From the NCBI GenBank assembly GCA_019022655.1, contig JAFJYI010000037.1, forward strand, positions 4,402,001 to 4,466,000: 64,000 nt of DNA, read 5' to 3'. The notes beneath the pieces are model-generated. The model was not told the origin of the DNA and made no database searches. It saw nothing but the letters and a program-made list of their open reading frames with translations. Of this stretch, positions 55,216 through 64,000 are shown one piece after another (position 1 is the stretch's first letter; the number at the start of each line of letters is the position of its first letter). The DNA is from Acacia acuminata (Eukaryota; Streptophyta; Magnoliopsida; Fabales; Fabaceae). Position numbers and translations under genes: made by a program.

Positions 55216-58172
55216 GAAGAGAGAATATCACCTAGAGGGGGTGAATAGGGGATTTCAAAATTCTTTTTCGAATTAAAGAAGATGAGCAATTAAAGCAGAG
55301 AAGAGACAGAGAGAGATGACACAGAGAATTTTTACTGCTTCAGTCTAACTCCTTGACCTACGTCCAGTCCACAACCACTTTGTATTTCACTAATCCACAA
55401 TCACGGTTACAAGTACACACTCTGTACTTGAGATGATCCTATCACACTAAGACTCACTCCCTCTTACAAGTTGTAATCGTACAGCCACACTTAAAGTTCC
55501 ACAAGATTTAACAACTAAACAAGTAATTGAATAGGTGTTTAAAACTCCTCACTAAGTAGATAAATAATAAACACTGAAGTACAAGAAAATATCCAAAGAT
55601 ATTAAGAGAAGTTAGTGAAACATAAATAGTAGTTGACTCGAATTGATTGCACAGAGTTTCGATAGTTGGCGGAATTGAATGTGATGAGCTTTTATATCAT
55701 TCTTCATAATGCCGTTGTGAAGTTTTGAATATAGCCGTTGAGTCGCTTCGAACTTCTGTTAGGCATAGATGAAATTCATTATGAACAGTCGATCGTTGCT
55801 TCATTAAATGGTTTGCCATTGACGTACTTGTGCACAGAAGATGCCTCAGAATAATTTTTGGAATAAGTATACCTCGAAGGAATGATTTCATCTGTTATGA
55901 GGTTTAGTTCCGATTGTTGGCTTTGTATTTTAGATGCATTTAATGCTTCTGACACATCGAACAGCTTTTTGGCTAATCTAAATTTAAACAAGGTTAATCA
56001 ACTGGAAATCCACTTAAAAAGATTATTAGAAATGATAAAAATGAGTTTGAGTGAGATTAAGAATAAATATGTAATGACCCATAATGATTAGAATTGAAAT
56101 TAGCGATTTAGTGAAGTGTTCTGGAATTCTGAAGATGCTTACTCGAGTAGCCTTCGAAATTACTTGAGTAATTTCGCATATTTTCAAGTTCAAATTCCAT
56201 TGGATTGATATTACTTGAGTAACAACATTTGTTACTTGAGTAATATCCCAAGCATTTAAAATAATAAACTCTGTAGCGAAATTATTTGCAAAGTATATAT
56301 ATGTTACTTGAGTAAGGTTTGAAAGTAATATTGCATATTTTCAAGTTAAAATCCCACTGGAAAAATATTACTTGAGTAACAACATTTGTTACTTGAGTAA
56401 CATCCCAAGCATTTAAAATAATAAACTCTGTAGCAAAGTTACTTGCAAAGCATATATATGTTACTTGAGTAAGGTTTGAAAGTAATATTGCATATTTTCA
56501 AGTTAAAATCCCAATGGAAAGATAGTACTTGAGTAACAACATTTGTTACTTGAGTAACATCGAAGGTATTCAAAAATAGAAGCCCCTGTAGCTTTTATCG
56601 AAATTACTTGTGAAGCAGATATATATTACTTGAGTAATGGTTAAAAGTAATATCAAACAGTTCTTTGAAAATGAGTGACTGTATCAAAATTACTCGAGCG
56701 ACATCTTATGTTACTTGAGTAATATCAGAATATCACTTGAGTAACGTTTTGTGTTACTTGAGTAATTTCGAGAGGCTTCTCGCGATAGTAATGTCTTGAA
56801 CTAAAAATTACTTGAGTAATAATATTTGTTACTTGAGTAATTTTGTGACAGTGAAGAAGGATTGTTCCATTAGCGACATTACTTAAGTAATTAATTAAAC
56901 TTGCTCGAGTAGCTATATCTGGCAAACTCTGAACTTACCTTTGAAGTCGACATTACTTTAAGTAACACCAAGAATTACTCGAGTAATTTTTACTGATTGC
57001 CCAAATGATATTTTAAATTCTGTGAACATTCAACAACTTCATTAGATAGGGATTACTCGAGTAATTAAAACAACTTACTCGTGTAATTATAATCTTAACA
57101 TAATTAATATTTACTGATTCAAAAACACAATTTTTTTTCAACAAAGGCTTTAGTCAATTAAGTCTTGTTATCATTAAAATTCTGAGAACTAACATTCTCT
57201 CCCTTTTTGATGATGATAACACTTGATAAATTTGAACACATTTGAAAAGTTTTTGAAATCAGTAAGTTCAGTATAGTACAAGAATGCAAAGAAATATGTA
57301 AGAGTAATATCTAAACTTCATTCAAGTGTATGCGTTAGTACTAACAAAATCAAGCATCAAAAGGATTTAAGTAAAAATAACATCGTTTCAAATCATCAGA
57401 TATCACTCTCCCTCTTTGTCATCACTCAAAGAGAAGGGAGAGCACAAAGCTCAGCAAAAGATGGAACAGAGAGAAAAATGGAAAGAGAAGTACAGTGAAA
57501 ATTCTCAGGAGAAAAGGACGCGTTTCAAAATCTTTATCAATTGAAGATAGAGAAGAGTAAAAAAAAAAATAATAACTTTTTCAAAAAGTTGTATATTAAA
57601 GCACATAACACTATTCAGATAACGCAAATGATGCTTTTGTAAAAAGTTATATATTAAAGCACAACAAAAAAGGAAAAAAGAAAAATCTTGGGATAAAACG
57701 ACGCCATGAGTAGCTTTAATTGTATACAATGTACATTCGAGTGTTAGTGTGCACGTGTACACTCATATTTGAGTGTGCACTTGCAAAAAAAAGAAAAAAA
57801 GAAAAAAGAGCATGCACAGTCGAGTGTGCTAACACTGTTAGGGTTGACCGTTAGTTGAGGGTAACATTGCTACATTTTTATATTTTTGGGGTAAAATTGA
57901 GTCCAAAAAAACTTTCAGTGCAACATTGCTCCTGAAGTATACTTCCGAGGCAAAATTGCTACTTAACCTAAAAACATATTATTGTAAAATTAGAAATATT
58001 ATTAATTAAAAATAAAAATATTATTATATTAATTAGATAAGATGTAAATTATTAATTTATGTAGCATATGAATAAAAGTATAACGAAATATGTTAGGGTA
58101 GAATGATAAACTTCTATCATTCCTCCTCTCCTCTCATAAACCGAACAAGGATCATAAAAAACCCTTCACTTC
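55216..58172. repeat. Noncoding repeat with the TTACTTGAGTAA array, unit B
   Basis: Homologous to 39,700-42,500. The array at 56,139-57,090 has about 24 motif copies. B has an additional internal duplication of about 180 bp (roughly 56,280-56,450 and 56,450-56,620) relative to A. No gene is recognised. Confidence 0.65.
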
Positions 58173-58930
58173 CACTAGTACAAAAAAAAGCTTTTTAGAC
58201 CGGACGAAAAACACCTCGTAAGAGTGGATCTGGGACCGGTCTTGATATAGGCAGTCTAAAAAGGTGGTTACTTTTAAGACCGGATATGCTACCGGTCTTA
58301 AAAATAAGACTCTTTAGATCAGATTTTTTAAACATTCGGTCTTAAAAGTAATACTTTTTAGACTGGACTTTTCAAACATCATATCCTAAAAGTAAGTGGG
58401 CAAAAACAAAAACAAAAACAAAAATTTCTCCTTCCCGAACCACATCCAAGATCGAACCACACGGTGGCATGAATTCTCTAGATTTTTTTGCAGCGTCCAC
58501 TTCAGTTGAATCGCCGTTGTTAGCGATCTTGAAGCTTCCAAAATTTTTTCTCTCTGTCCGCCTCAAGCAAGAAAGCAAAGGAGGAATCAGATCTAAGAAC
58601 ACATCCAAAGTCAATAATTGCAGAGAAAAGAAGATCGAAGAGTAAATGAAAGAAAGAGGAAAGGGATCTAAGAGTAGATACCATCTCCATCTTTGTCGAA
58701 GAGGCTAAGGCCTCCTTGAACTCAGAGATCTGGTCGTCACTGAGCTTATCGGCCATTAGTGTGATGAGCTACCTAACTCTTACTTTTTTAGGTCGCAAAG
58801 CGAAAGAGGAAGTGAAAGAAATAATTAAAAGCATAAATAAACCTAAACAAAACTTTTTTTTACAAAAAAGGATTTGGTATTAACCTGGAAAGTAGAAACA
58901 TTCTTTGCTTTCGCATAAATCGATAACATT
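58173..58930 (-). mobile_element. CACTA-ended fragment carrying a calmodulin first-exon fragment, unit B
   Basis: An intact-looking terminus CACTAGTACAAAAAAAAGC at 58173 is followed by subterminal TTTAGACCGG, GACCGGTCTTGAT and TTTTAAGACCGG repeats to about 58,400. Unclassified coding-like DNA follows (minus strand: GDSTEVDAAKKSREF), then the calmodulin exon. The motif family matches the large CACTA element at 9,360. The opposite terminus was not found, so extent and orientation are uncertain. Confidence 0.65.
58680..58756 (-). pseudogene. Calmodulin exon 1 fragment, unit B
   Basis: From the ATG at 58756 it reads MADKLSDDQISEFKEAL, closer to canonical calmodulin than unit A at the start, then a frameshift disrupts the first EF-hand (ASSTKMEM). 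The intron-like GTATCTACTCTTAG follows. Nonfunctional fragment. Confidence 0.8.
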
Positions 58931-60186
58931 AATTATTAGTTTGAGTTTAAACTTCCTTCCTTCCCTTCTCATCTCCTCCCCCCAAATCAAGCACATTTTT
59001 ACAATACTAACTCTGTTTTTGGACCGCCTACCGGATTAGGGCCGTTTTGAACCAGAGGGGACTTGTCTTTGAACCAGAATACTTGGTTGATTTGGGAACT
59101 AAAATGATTATAATAATACCCCTAATTGTTATCAAATTTCTTTGATTTAGTAAATTTATTGAAATTGAATTATCACTTGATGTTTTGCATTATTTTAATA
59201 AATTAGGATAACTTCATCAAAAATAAAATAATAAGATATTGATGTGTGTGAGTGTGTGTGTGTACATATATATAAATTATCTTTGTTGTCTTTCATTGAT
59301 CTAAGTGAACAACTTATCTTTTTATAAATAATTCCAGAATTTCTCATTGCAAGCCGATCGTGATCGATTGAATAAAAACTTGCGCATTTTTTATGTCTCT
59401 CTAGACCTCTCTCCTTTCTCTCTTCCCTTCAGTCTGCAACTAGATGCTCATAGAGATTTGCGCCATTCAAAATATTTTTTAAATGTGCAAATTAAATACT
59501 TTCAACAGATGAATTTTAAATAAGAAAATCATTTTTTTAAAAAAGAATATTTTTATTTCACATTCTTTATAAATTTAATTTTTTAATAAAGAATTAGATT
59601 TGAACGATGAGAAGCACATGAGTTCACATTAGGTGTCTAATAATTAGGTTTTTTTATGTGCTCATACTTCTATTAGAAGGATGAACATTTTTTAAATTTT
59701 TTTATATATTGAATTTATTTATATTTAAATTATATGTTTTTTTCTTTTTTTTTTTTTTGCACCCAGTATCTCAAATTAATTAGTTTCTAATCCTATATTC
59801 AGAAATATGTGTCTGCAACACTAGTAAACTGGAAATTAATTAATTAATTTAAAATATTGGGTGCAATTTTTTTTTTTTAGAAAGCAGCATATAATTTAAA
59901 TAAAAAAAATATATTCATCCCTTTAATAAATATATGAGCATATAAAGACACTTAATGTGGACTGGAACCACGCACGCTCATTTCCTTCCCTTTCACCTTC
60001 TTTCCGTTGAACCTACTGGTCTAGTCATTTCTAACAACCGTTAGTCTAATCATTCCTAACAATTAGGGGTTGATATTACCCAAAAAAAAAAAAAAAAAAA
60101 ATCCAACAACCTGTGAATGAATATGACATTTACTTTTCATTTCCTATTTGACTCTTCCAGCCATCCAAAGAAAGTTATTATTTTTC
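58931..60186. other. Intergenic part of unit B, including a MITE at about 59,620-59,965
   Basis: Homologous to unit A 43,430-43,634, then 44,625-45,412 and 47,737-47,990. It lacks the Stowaway and the MULE of unit A, so it serves as the empty-site reference. The MITE here has ends near TTCACATTAGGTGTC and GACACTTAATGTGGAC. Confidence 0.65.
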
Positions 60187-60317
60187 AGCTAAGAGACAAG
60201 CGAGTTGGGATTGTAGGCCTTGTAAGCATAGGCAAAGAAACAGCAAAAAGACTTGAAGCTTTTGGATGCATCATATCATACACGTCAAAGAACAAGGAAA
60301 ATATGTTTTTATCATGA
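60187..60317 (+). pseudogene. Relic of an HPR3-like exon 2 (first ~43 codons)
   Basis: After an acceptor-like TTATTTTTCAG the frame reads LRDKRVGIVGLVSIGKETAK, then RLEAFGCIISYTSKN, and stops at 60,315-60,317. It aligns with exon 2 of copies A and B (VRGKRVGIVGLGSIGTEISR) but is clearly more diverged. The GLGSIG loop is GLVSIG, which would harm nucleotide binding. No exon 1 lies nearby. Unit A lacks it at the homologous place (about 47,990), by deletion. Confidence 0.85.
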
Positions 60318-62180
60318 AAAATAATTATAATGAAATAAAATTTGAAAAAATTATTTATTAATAAAAATGTTATTAAAATTAAAAATGTATTATAATGAAA
60401 TTAATTGAAAATAAAAACATATTACTGAAACTAAAAAAAAAAAAAACTATTATAGTTAGAAAATATATTGTTGTAAAATTAATCTAAAACAAAAAATACA
60501 TTATTATATTGATTATAAATAAAAATATTAATATATTAATTAGATAAGATATAAACTATTAATTTATATATAAATAAAAATATAATGAAATATGTTAGGG
60601 GTAGAGACCGTTAAACTGCTATCATTCCTCCCCTTCCCTCATAAACCAAACAAGGAATCATTAAGGTAATCTTCTATCATTTCCTTCCATTCATTGTTTT
60701 CCATCCCCTCTCTTCAAACCAACATCAGTATATCATATCATGGCTCACCACACTACACCACAATACATAACAGGGGTTTTATATTAGCTAGAACTGTTAT
60801 AATATATATTGAATAAATAACGGCTTAGAACTGTTATATATCTACGCCGATCATATATAGCGCCCACGTAACTGTTATATAGATGGAAGATCATAACCAT
60901 CATAAAGGCATTTTCTGTAATAGTAAATGTATGATCTAGCTAGTTTGTACTGCAATTTACATGAACTAATTTTTGTTCGTTGTTTCTCATTCACCGCTCA
61001 TCTTGTGGGAAAATTTATCATTGAAATGAGACAAAAATCAATTCATTGTGGTTAGCCAAACTGCTAGCACTTGTGGCGGGCGGACCCAGAAATTTACGGA
61101 AGGGGGGCACAATTTGTGAGGTGATTTGGGGGTTGGGCAAGACCCCAAAAAAATTTTTTTTTAAAGAAAATTTTTTAAATATATTAAAAAACAAAAGAAT
61201 ATATAAGAAAAAACCATCGGTTAGAAATAAAGGCAACTAAATAAGTTGAAAAACATATATTTTAATAACAAAAGTATATTACAATAAAAATACTTACAAT
61301 GTCATCCTTCTAGACCTTATTTTTTAGAATTTCATCATAATTACCTTATTATCAATGCTATTAAATACATCATTCTCAATATAAAGCATTAAATAATTGG
61401 CGGAAGTTTGATTTGAGAAGCCGACTATTTCACGGGAAGAAGAAGTTTGACTCGCGATAGAAAGGATTCTTTGGTATTTAGATTTAACCCTAAATCTTCC
61501 TCATCATTATTCGTACACAGATTTAACCCTAAATTTTTTATTTTTTTTAAAAAAAGGTCTTTCAGGGGGGACGTGCCCCCAAGTTTTTAGGTCCGCCCAG
61601 GGGCGCATATATAGAGATATATACAAGTAATGGGTATCTTATTTCTGACAAAAAAATGGGTATCTTATTGATTTCAAAGGCAAAAAAATTAGATACACAC
61701 CTTTAATTAAAGCATTTGAATCTCATACCATTTACTTGCACACTCGTGCGCCCACATGTATATATGCATGCAAGCATAAGGATGCAACAACTATAAAAAA
61801 GATAAAAACTAGCTAAAAAAAATGTGAATGCTCAAAACATTTTAAAATGGCTATAAAAAAACAAATAAGAATAACAAAATTCAATTATTACCAAGACCTC
61901 CCAAAGGTTTTTTAAAATTTTTAATACCATCAAGAACTCTAATTTTATTTATAATGCATTTCTAATATTATTTTCCTGATAAATCTAATGCCTCATGATG
62001 TTATTTTTCAGTCACATTAATCTTATATATAATTTAGAGTGCTCAATTTGTTATGAATAAAATTATGAAACAGAAAATACACACAAATAATATCAGGTAC
62101 TAGATGCATCATAAATAAAATTAAGATACTAAATGCAATTGAAAAATAATATTAAGATGTTGAATACTACTTTATCCTTT
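60318..62180. other. Intergenic part of unit B with a 0.5-kb insertion
   Basis: Homologous to unit A 47,990-49,300. It includes the CACTA-like end at about 60,760-60,925 (GGCATTTTCTGTAATAGT) and the element at 61,077-61,600. No genes. Confidence 0.6.
61077..61600. mobile_element. Non-autonomous element with GGGCGGACC ends, absent from unit A
   Basis: The left junction is CACTTGTGG followed by CGGGCGGACCCAG; the right junction is GGTCCGCCCAG followed by GGGCGCATAT. Unit A has CACTTGTGGGCGCATAT uninterrupted at 48,729-48,745. The ends are inverted (GGGCGGACC), with subterminal GGGGGGCACAAT and ACGTGCCCCC blocks as in the hAT-like MITE at 8,637. The target duplication seems only 2-3 bp, so the hAT label is uncertain. 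Confidence 0.75.
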
Positions 62181-62304
62181 TTAAAATGCGTAATTTTTAA
62201 TCTTAATGAATGTTTTTATAAGATTATTAAAGGACATTTCCCAATTAGCCAAAAAAAAAAAAAAAAAAATCATCTTCCCAGCATCCAACCTCACCGACGG
62301 AACC

Positions 62305-62602
62305 GATTTTGGTGCTTATCCAAAGGATACGCACCATGCTCCTGGACGACGCATCTAGGCCATTCAAATGTGATCGGATGGTAGGATTTTTTATTTTTTT
62401 AATTGTTCTTTTTGAATAAAAAAATCATTTTTTAAAAAATGTTAATTAAAGATTACCTTTATTTTAAATTCTCTACCTATTAAAATAATTTTTTTAAAAA
62501 AATAGAAAGTAAAAAACATAAAATCTGCACTGTCCAAATCTTATTTAAACGATCCAGGAGAGATGAGTTCTCCAACAAGAAGGTTGGATCCCCTCACGGA
62601 CA
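62305..62602. mobile_element. MITE-like insertion upstream of HPR3-C
   Basis: It interrupts sequence shared with 49,309-49,540 (CTCACCG to AGATAT). The left part GATTTTGGTGCTTATC and the A/T core resemble the MITE at 33,621; the right end (GGTTGGATCCC) is less well preserved. Confidence 0.55.
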
Positions 62603-62734
62603 GTGTCCAGATATACATATTCTTCAGTAAACATCCACCTCACGTTTTCTTCTAACTCCTCGCTCGCGAGATTGAACTTGACGTTTTGACTTTTTCTTCC
62701 GACTTTCATCGAGAAATTTCTAACAAAATCATCA

Positions 62735-63217
62735 ATGGCGCCAGATCAAGATCACCTCATCCAAGAATCTCAAGATCTACCTCCCGTACTTGTATTTTAC
62801 GAACAAACTATCTTCGATGATCTCCAACGATTCTACTCTCACAAGTTCCATTTCATATTACTTCCTTCTTCCGATACCAATTTAGACCAATTCCTCACTG
62901 TCCACAACTACGACTCTTCTTCTATATGTGCCGTAGTCTGCAGTTATGTCCGCGCTACGGCGGATGTCCTCCGCCACCTGCCGTCTCTTGGCCTCTTAGT
63001 CACCCCCAGCGCCGGAACTAACCATATAGACTTGCCGGAGTGCCGCCGCCGGGGAATTAAGGTGGCCAATGTTGGAACTGTGCTCTCGGAGGATGTCGCT
63101 GATGTTGCGGTGGGTATGTTGATTGATCTGATGAGGAAAATTTCGGCCGGCGATCGCTTCATGAGGAGCCGCCGGAATTCGCTTGCTCCACCGGGCCATT
63201 TTCCTCCTGGTTCCAAG
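62735..63217 (+). CDS. HPR3: HPR3-like hydroxypyruvate/glyoxylate reductase, copy C, exon 1
   Basis: The ATG in ATCAATGGCG begins a 161-codon exon ending before GTGAGTAG, as in copies A and B. It contains the same substrate-binding half (SAGTNHIDLPECRRRGI) and is near-identical to B, with small differences (LTVHNYDSS, NSLAPPGHF). Exon 2 must lie beyond 64,000, so completeness is unknown. The intron, to the window end, resembles copy A intron without the Pack-MULE. There is no frame damage in the visible part. Confidence 0.9.
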
Positions 63218-64000
63218 GTGAGTAGTATTCTTTTTGTCGGTGTGATTTTTTTTTTTTCTTGCGGCATTTTTTAATTTTGGATTTAGAGTAAATATGTTTT
63301 TTTTAAGGTCAAATTTGGAGTAAATCCAGTAATGGTTTCAGAGTGTTTAAGTTATTTCGATATTTTGAACTGGGATTTCCATATTATGATGATATTTTCA
63401 ATTTTTCATGTATTTATTCGTAAATTATACTTGCCCATTTGTTTTAAAAATTATTAATTGGTCTAAAAAATGTACTCTAATTTTTTTGTTGTTTTCTTTT
63501 TTAATAAATTTTTAATTGAATTGAGTTTTTTTTAGTGTATAAAAATGGCATCAATTTTTATTTCCTGGCATGATTAATTTTATATTTTTTTTGTCTCCGT
63601 AACTGATATTTTCTCAGGATACTACTTTCCCCCTTCAATATGATATAGTGAAGATATTGAATACGATTTTATTTTGATATTTCCAAAAGTTTGGTTGAGT
63701 TGGGTTACCAGGTCTCGCCATGTGCAAAACATACCTCCAAACGTAAAAAGGGGCTTACTCAAATACAAACAAATCACCAATAAATATAATTTAATAACAT
63801 AAGAAACATCAATCCTTATAGCTAATAGAACTTTGTCATCATTCTAAGATAGGAACCACTTCTTAATTTATGTTTGTATTAGTTTTTTGGAAAATAATTT
63901 TTATGAATTTATAAAATAAATATCTAAGAAAAATTTTTTCTCGACCTACGAAAAAGATTTTTAAAATCACAATTTTATTATTTTCCAAACACTTTACTCC
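63218..64000. other. HPR3-C intron 1, open at the window end
   Basis: Homologous to the copy A intron at 30,929-31,400 and 32,650-32,900. The junction TTTTATTTTGATATTTCCAAAAG near 63,668-63,690 lacks the Pack-MULE, though it also lacks some flanking bases of A. Confidence 0.7.

Overview
The window looks like nuclear DNA of a flowering plant, most likely a eudicot. It is AT-rich, its genes have GT-AG introns, and it is packed with plant transposon families (CACTA, Stowaway, hAT, Mutator-like, Ty1/copia). I cannot name the species. Three host gene loci are visible.

Region 1 (1-7,000): the 3' nine coding exons of a plant synaptotagmin-like lipid-binding protein of the CLB1/SYT7 (NTMC2T4) type, plus strand, with stop codon and 3' UTR. 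The N-terminal exons lie upstream of the window. Region 2 (8,398-22,150): a Stowaway-type element split by a nest. A TG/TA microsatellite inside it carries a 547-bp hAT-like MITE (perfect 8-bp target duplication) and a 12.15-kb CACTA transposon (9,360-21,508; inverted CACTAGTG ends; ATA duplication). The CACTA element holds decayed TNPA-like, DUF8039-like, Ulp1/C48-like and TNPD-like genes, two further small ORFs, and internal arrays of its own subterminal motif. Region 3 (23,901-24,857): an intact 318-codon carboxylesterase-family ORF whose catalytic serine is replaced by glycine and whose oxyanion motif is altered. Region 4 (25,400-27,300): a relic of another CACTA-like family.

Region 5 (about 29,080-64,000): a tandem array of HPR3-like NAD(P)H-dependent hydroxypyruvate/glyoxylate reductase genes. 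Copy A (30,446-36,848) and copy B (49,909-52,318) are complete two-exon genes. Copy C (62,735 onward) is cut by the window end. Two relics, one of exon 1 at about 49,548 and one of exon 2 at about 60,187, record older copies. The repeat unit also carries a truncated minus-strand Ty1/copia element, a long noncoding stretch with an array of the near-palindrome TTACTTGAGTAA, and a CACTA-ended piece with a calmodulin first-exon fragment. Because the copies are paralogous, many insertions can be compared with an empty site in the sister copy. The clearest are a MULE with long inverted repeats, a Stowaway, a GGGTATGTTTGG MITE and a GGGCGGACC-ended element. Intron 1 of copy A contains a Pack-MULE that has captured an F-box/LRR-type gene fragment, with 9-bp target duplications.

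The host genes are unrelated in function: membrane contact-site lipid binding, an alpha/beta-hydrolase pseudoenzyme candidate, and hydroxypyruvate reduction. Most of the window is transposon sequence. The most notable observations are the serine-less carboxylesterase, the F-box Pack-MULE, the CACTA piece with a calmodulin exon, the motif arrays ahead of several ORFs inside the big CACTA element, and the base-level record of tandem duplication in the HPR3 array.
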